The notes beneath the pieces were generated by a model. The model searched no databases. It was not told where the DNA came from and worked only from the letters and a program-made list of their open reading frames with translations. This document shows positions 7,698 to 15,453 of a DNA stretch of 64,000 nt, piece after piece. The stretch covers positions 558,001-622,000 of the forward strand of contig JAEBDY010000002.1 of NCBI GenBank assembly GCA_049997955.1. The letters run 5' to 3'. This stretch comes from Umezawaea sp049997955. GTDB taxonomy: Bacteria > Actinomycetota > Actinomycetes > Mycobacteriales > Pseudonocardiaceae. A program made the translations under genes and the position numbers. Position 1 is the stretch's first letter, and each line of letters starts with the position of its first letter.

Positions 7698-9086
7698 ATG
7701 CGACACCGATCAGGACGGCTGGTCAGGCTCGCGACGCTGGTGACAGCGGTCGCGGTGGTCGGCAGCGGGTGCACGGTCGCCGTCAGCGGCCAGCCGAGGG
7801 CGGCGCGGGTCGTGGCGCGCGACACGACGTCGACCGGCGCGATCCGGGGTAGCGACGGCGGGCAGATCGATCAGCTCGCGGGCACGGCGCTGGCCGACAT
7901 CGACCGGTTCTGGACGGAGGCGTTCCCCGCCGCGTTCGGCAAGCCGTGGACGCCGTTGAGCGGCGGGATCTTCTCCGTCGACACCTCGGACACGTCCGCG
8001 AAGCCGCCGCCGTGCACCGAGAAGGCGTCCGACGTCGAGGGCAACGCGTTCTACTGCCCGTCGGCTGACGCGGTCGCGTACGACCGCGCGGCGCTGCTCC
8101 CGGTGCTCCAGGACAAGTTCGGCGACGCCGCCGTCGTGATCGTGCTGGCGCACGAGATGGGCCACGCGGCGCAGAAGCGGATGGGCATCACGCCGGAGGC
8201 CGAGCGCGCGAACCCCGGCAAGTTCCCCACGATCCTCACCGAGGCGATGGCGGACTGCTTCGCCGGGTCGTTCACGAAGTGGGTGGCAGACGGGAAGTCC
8301 AAGTCGCTGGACATCGGGCAGGACGCGCTGGACTCCGCGCTCGGCGCGCTGATCACGTTCCGCGACCCGGTGGGCACGGCGCCGACCGACCAGCAGGCGC
8401 ACGGCAACGCGTTCGACCGCGTGTCGGCGTTCCAGGACGGGTACCAGAAGGACGCGAAGTTCTGCGGCGCGATGACCGTGCAGAACAGGGTGTTCACGCA
8501 GTCGGCGTTCACCAGCGTCGACGACCGGGACCGCGGCGGCAACCTGCCGTTCAACGAGATGATCACCCTGCTGACACCGAACCTGAGCGCCTACTACCAG
8601 GGCGTGGTCACGTCGCTTGGCAAGACGTGGGTGCCGCCCAAGTCGACGCAGGTCGACTCGGAGCCGAACTGCTCCGGCGACCAGGGCCCGGTGGCGTTCT
8701 GCAAGGACGACAAGTCCGTGGAGATCGACGTCAAGGGCGATCTGCCGCAGCTGCACGCGGACATCGGCGACTACGCGACCGGCCTGCTGATGGCCAGCCG
8801 GTACGGGCTGTCGGCGCTGGGGCAGGCCGGGAAGCAGACCGAGGGGACCGCCGCGGGCAGCAACGCGCTGTGCATGGCGGGCGCGTACACCAAGACCGTG
8901 CTGACGCCGAAGGAGGGTTTCGGCCTCTCCCCCGGTGACATGGACGAGGCCGTGCAGGTGCTGCTGGCGGCGAACTTCCCGACCCGCGACGCGAAGGGCC
9001 GGTCCGGCCTGGAGCCGGGGTTCAAGCGGGTCGAGGTGTTCCGCACCGGCGTGTTCGAGGGCGACAAGGCGTGCGGGATCCGCTGA
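7698..9086 (+). CDS. zinc-metalloprotease-like lipoprotein (paralogue 1)
   Basis: 462 residues from ATG 7698. The signal peptide ends in a lipobox (VGSGC, Cys25), so the protein should be anchored outside the membrane. A zinc-binding HEMGH motif lies at 152-156 in VVIVLAHEMGHAAQ, followed by ILTEAMADCFAGSF, where the downstream Glu is the likely third ligand, as in neutral zinc metallopeptidases. Cysteines at 106 and 120 probably form a disulphide. The C-terminal half repeats a PNCSGDQGPVAFCKDD-type segment shared with the next gene. It is 104 bp upstream of a close paralogue. The physiological substrate is unknown. Confidence 0.85.
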   Translation: MRHRSGRLVRLATLVTAVAVVGSGCTVAVSGQPRAARVVARDTTSTGAIRGSDGGQIDQLAGTALADIDRFWTEAFPAAFGKPWTPLSGGIFSVDTSDTSAKPPPCTEKASDVEGNAFYCPSADAVAYDRAALLPVLQDKFGDAAVVIVLAHEMGHAAQKRMGITPEAERANPGKFPTILTEAMADCFAGSFTKWVADGKSKSLDIGQDALDSALGALITFRDPVGTAPTDQQAHGNAFDRVSAFQDGYQKDAKFCGAMTVQNRVFTQSAFTSVDDRDRGGNLPFNEMITLLTPNLSAYYQGVVTSLGKTWVPPKSTQVDSEPNCSGDQGPVAFCKDDKSVEIDVKGDLPQLHADIGDYATGLLMASRYGLSALGQAGKQTEGTAAGSNALCMAGAYTKTVLTPKEGFGLSPGDMDEAVQVLLAANFPTRDAKGRSGLEPGFKRVEVFRTGVFEGDKACGIR

Positions 9087-9190
9087 TCGGCTCGCGGTGA
9101 CGTGAGGTCTTCGGCTTCGACCGGTCACCCGGATGTACCAAGTAGGGTGCGCAGAACTGGCGGAACGCGGACCGGAATGGGGAGCCTGGG

Positions 9191-10627
9191 ATGACGCGGC
9201 GGGCTTGGCGAGGTGCGGCGCTCGTCGCGGCTGTGTCGGTGGCGGGCCTGCTCGGAGGCTGCGCGAACGTCGTCGACGGCACGCCGAAGGCCGAACACCC
9301 CGACGTCACCAAGGTCGCGGGCCTGGACATCACCACCGGCGAGAGCGGGGCCAAGCCCGGCGTGCCGGACGCGACCCTGCCGGTGGAGAACGGCGACGGC
9401 GGCGAGATGGACCGACTGGCCCTGAACGCGCTCGCCGACGTGGAGGAGTACTGGGCCGAGGCGATGCCCGCGAACTTCAAGGGCAAGAAGTTCGAGCCGG
9501 TCAAACGGCTCGTGTCCTACGACTCGACCGGCAAGGGCGTCAACATCTGCCGCACCAGCACCGCGGGCGTCGCCAACGCGTTCTACTGCTCGCTCGACGA
9601 CAGCATCGCGTGGGACCGCGGCGAACTCCTGCCGATGCTCAACGACTCGTTCGGCCCGATGTCCGTGGTGACCGTGCTGGCCCACGAGACCGGCCACGCC
9701 GTGCAGTACAAGCTGGGCGCGGAGAGCGGCATCACCCAGGGCACGGCGACGATCATCAAGGAGCAGCAGGCCGACTGCTACGCGGGCAACTTCTTCCGCT
9801 GGGTCGCCGAGGGCAAGTCCAAGCACTTCCGGATCTCGACCGGCCCCGGCCTCAACCAGGTGCTGGCCACCATGTTCTTCATCCGCGACGCGGCGGGCAC
9901 CAGCGCGGAGAAGCAGGGCGCGCACGGCAGCGCGTTCGACCGCGTCGCGGCGTTCCAGTTCGGCTTCTCGGCGGACCCCGCGCGCTGCGCGCGGATCGAC
10001 GAGGCGGAGATCAAGGAACGCATCACCCAGCAGGCGTTCAGCCCGGACGACCAGTCGCAGGGGCAGTTGGCGGTGGCCGACCGCAAGAACCTGGACCTGC
10101 TGGAGAGCAGCCTGCGGGACGCCTACAAGCAGACCGGTGCGGCCCCGCCGGCATTCAAGGAGGGCGACGCGTCCTGCCCCGACGTGCAACCGACCTCACC
10201 CGCCGCGTACTGCCCCAGCACCAACCAGGTGTCGTTGAACCTGGGAGAGCTGACCAAGATCGGAGCGGTGCCGAGGAAGGGCCAGAAGGGCGGGATCGGC
10301 GACTTCGCCGCGTTCGCCGAGATCGCGTCGCGGTTCACGCTGGCCATCCAGAAGGCGACCGGATATCCGCTGGACGGGCCTGCGGCCGGGTTGCGGACGG
10401 CTTGCCTGACGGGTGCTTGGGCCGGGACCACGACGAAGAACACGTCGAAGCTGCGGCTGTCCGCCGGCGATCTGGACGAGGCCGTGGCGGAACTGCTGGC
10501 GGACAAGAGCCTGATCGCGGCGGACGTGAACGGGGCGGTCGTGCCTTCGGGATTCGCGCGGGTGGAGGCGTTCCGCGACGGGTTCTTCGACGGCGGCAAT
10601 GGGGTTTGCACGCGGAAGTACTCGTAG
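9191..10627 (+). CDS. zinc-metalloprotease-like lipoprotein (paralogue 2)
   Basis: 478 residues. Signal peptide with lipobox LLGGC (Cys24); zinc motif HETGH at 165-169 in VVTVLAHETGHAVQ, then IKEQQADCYAGNFFRWVAEGKSK. It aligns with the preceding gene throughout (NAFYC, HGSAFDRV, AFQFGF, and the C-terminal LSAGDLDEAV), so the pair arose by tandem duplication and then diverged considerably. Both active sites are intact. No obvious hairpin follows; the next structure downstream is the palindromic element at 10824. Confidence 0.85.
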   Translation: MTRRAWRGAALVAAVSVAGLLGGCANVVDGTPKAEHPDVTKVAGLDITTGESGAKPGVPDATLPVENGDGGEMDRLALNALADVEEYWAEAMPANFKGKKFEPVKRLVSYDSTGKGVNICRTSTAGVANAFYCSLDDSIAWDRGELLPMLNDSFGPMSVVTVLAHETGHAVQYKLGAESGITQGTATIIKEQQADCYAGNFFRWVAEGKSKHFRISTGPGLNQVLATMFFIRDAAGTSAEKQGAHGSAFDRVAAFQFGFSADPARCARIDEAEIKERITQQAFSPDDQSQGQLAVADRKNLDLLESSLRDAYKQTGAAPPAFKEGDASCPDVQPTSPAAYCPSTNQVSLNLGELTKIGAVPRKGQKGGIGDFAAFAEIASRFTLAIQKATGYPLDGPAAGLRTACLTGAWAGTTTKNTSKLRLSAGDLDEAVAELLADKSLIAADVNGAVVPSGFARVEAFRDGFFDGGNGVCTRKYS

Positions 10628-10823
10628 GGGTGTGAGTTGTTCTGGGCTGCTTTCCGGAGCACGTCCTTGAGCCGCCGTTTCGGTTTGGCGATGGCTGGCT
10701 CGTTGTTCTCTGACCGCACCACCCTTCGGCACGACGCTGACCGGCCCAGCGCTTTGCTGTGGTTTGGCTGACTGGGCACGACGTCGTGGTGGTTCAGCTG
10801 CTTTGAGGTCAGTCCCCTCCCTG
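10628..10823. other. spacer without recognised feature
   Basis: About 200 bp between the second metalloprotease gene and the first palindromic element. I see no coding frame of quality and no strong hairpin here. Confidence 0.5.
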
Positions 10824-10925
10824 CCCCCGATCCGAAGCGCCCTCATGGTCGACCGTCCCGTGTCAAGGAATCTTTCCCGCCTTGACACGGGACGGTCGAC
10901 CATGGAGATACTTGCGCGAGCGGGG
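10824..10925 (-). repeat. palindromic intergenic element, copy a (reverse orientation)
   Basis: 102-bp element. Central perfect 25-bp stem 10844-10868 with 10880-10904, loop 10869-10879 containing ATCTTTCCC. The inner stem end TGTCAAGG is shared by all six copies in the window; the outer stem (from CATGGTCGACCGTCCC) is unique to this copy but perfectly complementary on both arms. Left flank carries CGATCCGAAGCGCC and right flank ACTTGCGCGAGCGGGG, the reverse complements of the flanks of copies b, c and e. Orientation is named by the loop: GGGAAAGAT on the plus strand is forward. Confidence 0.85.
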
Positions 10926-10976
10926 GGGAGGTCGAGGGTCCGCGTTCGCGGCGTCGTTTCGGGGCGACAGGGATCC

Positions 10977-11085
10977 CTCACCCCGCTCGCGCGAGTATCT
11001 CCATTGGTGCTCTTGATTTGTCAAGGCGGGAAAGATGCCTTGACAAATCAAGAGCACCAATGAGGGCGCTTCGGATCGGGGTGAG
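10977..11085 (+). repeat. palindromic intergenic element, copy b (forward orientation)
   Basis: 109-bp element. Stem 11002-11026 with 11038-11062, perfect over 25 bp and extendable by one more pair around the loop GGGAAAGAT. Outer stem CATTGGTGCTCTTGAT is specific to this copy. Outer ends CACCCCG (from 10979) and CGGGGTG form short terminal inverted repeats, and GCGCTTCGGATCGGGG follows the stem. It lies 51 bp from copy a in inverted orientation, both within a convergent intergenic region. Confidence 0.85.
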
Positions 11086-11150
11086 GGGGAGGACTGCTCG
11101 GAAGCTTGACGGTGGGTGGCATGTCCACGAGCCACAACGCCGGCATCGAG

Positions 11151-11297
11151 CAGGTCCGGGGCTGGGCAGCCGACTGGGAGCGGGTTCAGGGCTGGGCAGC
11201 CCGCTCAAGCAGGTCCGGAGCCGGGCAGCCAGCTCAGGCCGGTCCGGAGTCGAGTCGCCGACTCGTGCAGGTCCAGGAGCGGTTCATCAACCCCGTT
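11151..11297. repeat. degenerate tandem repeats, 29-30 bp period
   Basis: Five diverged units beginning with a CAGGTCC-like motif at 11151, 11181, 11210, 11239 and 11268, each continuing roughly GGAGCCGGGCAGCC. Non-coding by position and composition. Confidence 0.6.
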
Positions 11298-11356
11298 GGT
11301 CCGGAATTGGGGGTAACCAGCCTCAAGCGCGACTTGGGGCTGGTTACCCGGACCAA
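11296..11356. repeat. long imperfect hairpin
   Basis: TTGGTCC (11296-11302) pairs with GGACCAA (11350-11356), and GGGTAACCAGCC (11311-11322) with GGCTGGTTACCC (11338-11349). This gives 19 bp of stem with an 8-nt one-sided bulge and a 15-nt loop. Unrelated in sequence to the six-copy palindromic element; role unknown. Confidence 0.6.
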
Positions 11357-11393
11357 AGCAGTTCAGGGTCTTGTGCCGAGCCTTGACAAGATC

Positions 11394-11419
11394 GGGTGGG
11401 GCAGCTGGCTGCCCCACCC
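11394..11419 (-). terminator. terminator-like hairpin after the thioredoxin-fold gene
   Basis: GGGTGGGGCAGC (11394-11405) is complementary to GCTGCCCCACCC (11408-11419). It lies 14 bp beyond the stop of the leftward gene at 11433. The central bases must stay unpaired, leaving about 10 usable pairs. Confidence 0.65.
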
Positions 11420-11432
11420 GGCCGGCTCTCGG

Positions 11433-12395
11433 CTAGAACAGTGCGCTGGCCAGGTTTCGGCGTGCCGCGCCGACCCTGGGGTCGTCTGCGGGGAACAGTT
11501 CGAACAGGCCGACCAAGTGTTCGCGGACCTTGTTGCGGTCGTCGCCGTAGACGCGGCGGACGGTGTCCACCAAGCGCTTGAACGCGCCTTCGACGTCCTG
11601 GTTCACGATCTGCAGGTCCGCTGCGGCCATCTGGGCGTCCAGGTCGTCCGGGGCGGCGTCCGCGCGGGTGATCGCGTCCTGGTCCACCGCCTCGGCGCGG
11701 GCGGTGAAGCGCACCTGCACGAGGGCTGCCTTGGCTTCCTCGTTGGCCGGTTCCACCGCGAGGATCGCCTCGTACGCGGCCTCGGCCGCGGCGAAGTCGC
11801 CCTGTTCGAACGCTTCCTCGGCCGCGACGAAACGCGGGTCTTCCGGCTCTTCGACCGGTGCTGCTTGGCCGCCGCCCGCCTGGGCCGCCGCGATGCCGGG
11901 CAGCTTGTCGCGGAGCGCGTCCAGCAGGCGGGCGATCCACTGGTCGAACTCCGCCTGCGGCAGAGGACCGGCGAACGCGTCGATCGGCTGGCCCGCGGCG
12001 ACGGCGATCACCGTCGGCACCGACTGCACGCCGAACGCCTGGCCGATGCGCGGGCTCGCGTCCAGGTCGACCCTGGCGAGGATCCAGGCGCCGCCGCTGT
12101 TGCGCGCGGCGGATTCCAAGATCGGCGAGAGCTGCTGCGCCTCCGGGCTCCACGTCGCGCCCAGCTCGACGACGACGGGGATCTCCATCGAACGCTCGAC
12201 CACCGACTGGAACGTGGCCTCGGTGACGTCGAGCACCCACGGACTGGGGCCGCCCGACGGGGCGTCGGGAGCGGCGGACGGCGTCGAGGGTCGCTGACGG
12301 GCCGCGTCAGCGCGCGCCTTGAGCGCGCCGAGGTCCACCGCCCCGGACAGAGCTGCGGACAGAGCTGCGGTTTTACGAGGGTCTGGCCTTGTCAC
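11433..12395 (-). CDS. thioredoxin-fold tetratricopeptide protein (CnoX/YbbN-like), no active-site cysteines
   Basis: 320 residues from GTG 12395, chosen because AGGA lies 8 nt upstream; ATG 12404 would add three residues. A thioredoxin-like domain occupies about 55-160 (VVVELGATWSPEAQQLSP, then the cis-Pro loop QSVPTVIAV). The usual CxxC is WSPE here, so no redox activity is expected. The rest (about 195-320) is helical TPR-like, with AAEEAFEQGDFAAAEAAYEA and a C-terminal bundle ending DDPRVGAARRNLASALF. YbbN/CnoX proteins act as holdase chaperones; that role is inferred by architecture. Cytoplasmic and monocistronic with a hairpin behind it. Confidence 0.88.
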   Translation of the reverse strand: MTRPDPRKTAALSAALSGAVDLGALKARADAARQRPSTPSAAPDAPSGGPSPWVLDVTEATFQSVVERSMEIPVVVELGATWSPEAQQLSPILESAARNSGGAWILARVDLDASPRIGQAFGVQSVPTVIAVAAGQPIDAFAGPLPQAEFDQWIARLLDALRDKLPGIAAAQAGGGQAAPVEEPEDPRFVAAEEAFEQGDFAAAEAAYEAILAVEPANEEAKAALVQVRFTARAEAVDQDAITRADAAPDDLDAQMAAADLQIVNQDVEGAFKRLVDTVRRVYGDDRNKVREHLVGLFELFPADDPRVGAARRNLASALF

Positions 12396-12657
12396 GTGGA
12401 CCATCCTGGCACGAGTGCCGGAGGCCCAGTGCACGGACCGGGTCGAGTCGCATCGGATTGCGCCGCATGGCTTCCTCGCGTTCACCTCTCCGTGTCGCCT
12501 GCGAGGGGTGGAGTTCTGCTACGGACGGGCTCCGGCGGTTTCCTCGATCCGGTGGAATGCCGCAGTCGACGGGCAGGCGGACGCGGGAGTCCCCCGGTCG
12601 GGAGGACCCCCCGACGCACACGCTACGGGCGGGGTACGACAGTTTTCGCCGGTCGAC

Positions 12658-13194
12658 TCAGCCGCTGGTGTCCAGTTGGAGCCCGGTGGTCGCGGTGCCC
12701 TTGCCGGGGCCGCTCGCCTCGGCGGTGAGGGACTCGCCCATGGAGTACGCGGCCGCGATAGCGTTGACCTTCAGCGCGGGCCAGGCCTGGCCCGGTTCCG
12801 CGGTGGCCGCGGTGGTGCAGGAGATGCCGGAGTCGACGTCCGAGCACTCCCAGCCGTCGCCCTCGGTGCCCTCGACGCGCATGGCGGGAGAGGGGAAGGT
12901 CAGGGCCAGGGTGAGCGGGTCCTCCGAGGCGTCGGCGGAGGGGGCGGTGACCGTGACGGAGAAGTCGAACTTCCAGCCGTGCACGTACCAGCTGCCCTCC
13001 AGCTCCTTGACGCCGTTGCCGCCGGTCAGTTCCACGCCCAGCTCGCCCGCCGCGGGGCCCTCGGAGGACTCGGTGGTGGTCGTCGTCACGGGCGCTCCGG
13101 TGCTGGTGGACGGGGAGCCTCCCCCGCCGGTCGAGCCGCAGCCAGCCAGGAGCAGAGCCGCCGCGAGGCCGGTGATCGCCGCGATCGGTCGCAT
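12658..13194 (-). CDS. small secreted lipoprotein, function unknown
   Basis: 178 residues from ATG 13194. Signal peptide with lipobox LLLAGC (Cys19), a Ser/Thr/Gly-rich linker (GGGGSPSTSTGAPVTTTTTE), and a beta-rich domain with two cysteines (WECSDVDSGISC) that may form a disulphide. I do not recognise a named family; actinobacterial genomes carry many such lipoproteins. It is separated from the mutase by that gene's terminator and so is probably transcribed alone. Confidence 0.75.
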   Translation of the reverse strand: MRPIAAITGLAAALLLAGCGSTGGGGSPSTSTGAPVTTTTTESSEGPAAGELGVELTGGNGVKELEGSWYVHGWKFDFSVTVTAPSADASEDPLTLALTFPSPAMRVEGTEGDGWECSDVDSGISCTTAATAEPGQAWPALKVNAIAAAYSMGESLTAEASGPGKGTATTGLQLDTSG

Positions 13195-13267
13195 GGAGGC
13201 CGCCTTCGGTCCGCCGGGTGGTGCCACCCCACAGTGGCACAGCCAGGGTGAACGCGCCGTCAGGTGG

Positions 13268-13298
13268 CGTCGGGGAGTCCGAACCGGACTCCCCGACG
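13268..13298 (-). terminator. terminator of the icmA operon
   Basis: 14-bp perfect stem 13268-13281 with 13285-13298 (GTCGGGGAGTCCG and CGGACTCCCCGAC at its core), 3-nt loop, starting 4 bp beyond the icmA stop codon on the leftward strand. Confidence 0.8.
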
Positions 13299-13301
13299 TG
13301 G

Positions 13302-15035
13302 TCAGAACCTGGCGGGTTCGGTGTAGCCGCCCCACTCGTCCTTCAGGACGCCGCAGATCTCGCCGAGGGTGGCTTCCGCGCGGGCGGCGGCCAGCATCGG
13401 TTCGATGAGGTTGCCGTCGGTCCTGGCGACCTCGACCATGTGCGCCAGGGCGCGGTCGACGACGGCCTGGTCGCGCTGCGAGCGGCGGGCGGCGAGGACG
13501 CGGTTCTGCTCGCGCTCCACCTCGTGGCTGACCCGGAGGATCTCCAGGGTCTCGGACAGCGACTCGGTGTGCACGTTGACGCCGACGACCTTCTTGTCGC
13601 CCTTCTCCAGCGCCACCTGGTAGACGAACGCGGAATCCGCCGTCTCGCCGGTGAACCAGCCGTCCTCGATGCCGCGCAGGATGCCGGAGGTCATCTCGCC
13701 GATCTCGTGCTGCCCGGACGGGACGGCGGCGCGGGCCATCTCCTTGATGCGGTCGAAGACCTTCTCGGCCTCGGCCTCGATCTTGTCGGTCAGCGCCTCG
13801 ACGTACCAGGAGCCGCCGAGCGGGTCCGCGACGTTGGAGACGCCGGTCTCCTCCATGATCACCTGCTGGGTGCGCAGGGCGATCTGGGCGGCCTTCTCGC
13901 TCGGCAGGGCGAGCACCTCGTCCAACGCGTTGGTGTGCAACGAGTTCGTGCCGCCGAGCACGGCGGCCAGCGCCTCCACGGCGGTGCGGACGATGTTGTT
14001 GTCCGGCTGCTGGGCGGTCAGCGACACCCCCGCGGTCTGGGTGTGGAAGCGGAGCTGCTGCGCCTTGGCGGTCTTGGCGCCGTAGACGTCGCGCATCCAG
14101 CGGGCCCAGATGCGCCTGGCGGCGCGGAACTTCGCGATCTCCTCGAAGAAGTCGAGGTGCGAGTCGAAGAAGAAGCTCAGGCCCGGCGCGAACTTCTCGA
14201 TGTCCAGGCCGCGCGAGAGGCCCAGCTCGACGTAGCCGAAACCGTCCGCGAGGGTGAACGCCAGCTCCTGCGCGGCCGTCGCACCGGCCTCGCGGATGTG
14301 GTAGCCGGACACGGAGAGCGGCTTGTACGCGGGGATGTTGTCCTGGCAGTACGCCATGAGGTCGCCGATGAGGCGCAGGTGCGGCTCGGGCGCGAACAGC
14401 CACTCCTTCTGGGCGATGTACTCCTTGAAGATGTCGGTCTGCAACGTGCCGTTGAGCTTGCCGATGTCGGCGCCCTGCCGTTCGGCGGCGACGAGGTACA
14501 TCACGAACACCGGCACGGCGGGGCCGGAGATCGTCATCGACGTGGTGACCTGCTCCAGCGGGATGTCGCCGAACAGGACGTCCATGTCGGCGGCCGAGTC
14601 GATGGCGACGCCGCAGTGGCCCACCTCGCCGAGCGCGCGCGGGTCGTCGGAGTCCTTGCCCATCAGCGTGGGCATGTCGAACGCGACGCTCAGGCCGCCA
14701 CCGCCGCGCGCCAGGATCATCTTGTAGCGCTCGTTGGTCTGTTCGGCGTTGCCGAAGCCCGCGAACTGCCTGATGGTCCAGTTCTTGCCGCGGTAGCCGG
14801 TCGCGTGCAGGCCGCGGGTGAACGGGTACTCACCGGGCCAGCCGATGCGTTCGAAGCCCTCCACGGTCTCGCCGGGGCGCGGGCCGTAGACCGGGTCGAC
14901 CTCGACCCCGGAGAGCGTGGTGAAGTCCGCGTCGCGGACCCGGCCGGTCGTCTCGGCCTTCGCGTAGGCGTCCTGCCAGCGCTGACGACCGGCCTCGTGG
15001 TCGGCGTAGTTCTCGTCGTAGCCGGGAGCAGGCAT
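13302..15035 (-). CDS. icmA: isobutyryl-CoA mutase large subunit (IcmA-like)
   Basis: 577-residue catalytic subunit of a B12-dependent acyl-CoA mutase without a cobalamin-binding domain, which must come from a separate IcmB-type subunit not in this window. Motifs match IcmA closely: DADFTTLSGVEVDPVYGP, GWPGEYPFTRGLHATGYRG, TIRQFAGFGNAEQTNERY, GGGGLSVAFDMPTLMG, GGTNSLHTNALDEVLALPSE. The Phe in RQFAG, where methylmalonyl-CoA mutases have Tyr, favours isobutyryl/n-butyryl-CoA. ATG 15035 has GGAG 6 nt upstream; ATG 15095 would add residues unlike the family and would place the 15067 palindrome inside the gene. It follows the thiamine-binding gene. The MeaB chaperone is encoded at 32606. Confidence 0.9.
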   Translation of the reverse strand: MPAPGYDENYADHEAGRQRWQDAYAKAETTGRVRDADFTTLSGVEVDPVYGPRPGETVEGFERIGWPGEYPFTRGLHATGYRGKNWTIRQFAGFGNAEQTNERYKMILARGGGGLSVAFDMPTLMGKDSDDPRALGEVGHCGVAIDSAADMDVLFGDIPLEQVTTSMTISGPAVPVFVMYLVAAERQGADIGKLNGTLQTDIFKEYIAQKEWLFAPEPHLRLIGDLMAYCQDNIPAYKPLSVSGYHIREAGATAAQELAFTLADGFGYVELGLSRGLDIEKFAPGLSFFFDSHLDFFEEIAKFRAARRIWARWMRDVYGAKTAKAQQLRFHTQTAGVSLTAQQPDNNIVRTAVEALAAVLGGTNSLHTNALDEVLALPSEKAAQIALRTQQVIMEETGVSNVADPLGGSWYVEALTDKIEAEAEKVFDRIKEMARAAVPSGQHEIGEMTSGILRGIEDGWFTGETADSAFVYQVALEKGDKKVVGVNVHTESLSETLEILRVSHEVEREQNRVLAARRSQRDQAVVDRALAHMVEVARTDGNLIEPMLAAARAEATLGEICGVLKDEWGGYTEPARF

Positions 15036-15066
15036 GGCGGTCTCCACATCGTCGTCGATGGGGAAA

Positions 15067-15084
15067 TAGTAGGATGTCCGACTA
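15067..15084. promoter_or_regulatory. palindromic operator candidate before icmA
   Basis: TAGTAGGATGTCCGACTA: 8-bp arms with one mismatch, 31 bp upstream of the icmA start. Its symmetry fits a dimeric repressor (TetR or GntR type); the regulator is unknown. Confidence 0.45.
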
Positions 15085-15106
15085 TCTGACGCCATGGTGT
15101 CACCTG

Positions 15107-15406
15107 TCACAGGCCGTCGAGGTGCGCCTCCACGCGCTCGACCTTGGCGGTCATCTGACCGGTGAAACCGGGCCGGATGTCGGCCTTGAGGACGAGGCTG
15201 ACGCGCGGGGCGGCAGCCTGCACCGCCTCGGTCGCCTTCTTGACCACCGCCATCACCTCGTCCCACTCCCCCTCCACGAGGGTGAACATGGCGTTGGTCT
15301 CGTTGGGCAGACCCGATTCGCGGACGACGCGAACGGCTTCCGCGACCGCTTCCGCGACGCTGTCGGACTCCCCGCCGAGCGGGCTGACGCTGAACGCGAT
15401 GAGCAC
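15107..15406 (-). CDS. MTH1187-family thiamine-binding protein (DUF77)
   Basis: 99 residues from GTG 15406, selected by a strong AGGAGG 5 nt upstream; longer frames lack it. The sequence LIAFSVSPLGGESDSVAEAV, then SGLPNETNAMFTLVEGEWDEVMAVV, is typical of the small MTH1187/YkoF-like ferredoxin-fold proteins that bind thiamine or its precursors. First gene of a leftward pair with icmA (71 bp gap). A palindrome TACCCACTGGTA stands in its promoter region, shared with the divergent marR gene. Confidence 0.88.
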   Translation of the reverse strand: MLIAFSVSPLGGESDSVAEAVAEAVRVVRESGLPNETNAMFTLVEGEWDEVMAVVKKATEAVQAAAPRVSLVLKADIRPGFTGQMTAKVERVEAHLDGL

Positions 15407-15430
15407 TGCGCCTCCTGGATCGCCTACTTT

Positions 15431-15442
15431 TACCCACTGGTA
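15431..15442. promoter_or_regulatory. TACC-N4-GGTA palindrome between the icmA operon and marR
   Basis: TACCCACTGGTA, centred in the 47-bp divergent spacer. The same TACC-N4-GGTA pattern occurs at 34867, 35572 and 44790, each before acyl-CoA metabolism genes, so one regulator may bind all four. The divergent MarR protein is one candidate. Confidence 0.5.
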
Positions 15443-15453
15443 GCTTCGCCTGC

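Noticed and set aside
10824..11085. Palindromic elements as a CRISPR array
   Set aside because: Only two copies together, in opposite orientation, with no regular spacers; the variable part lies inside the palindrome, not between repeats.
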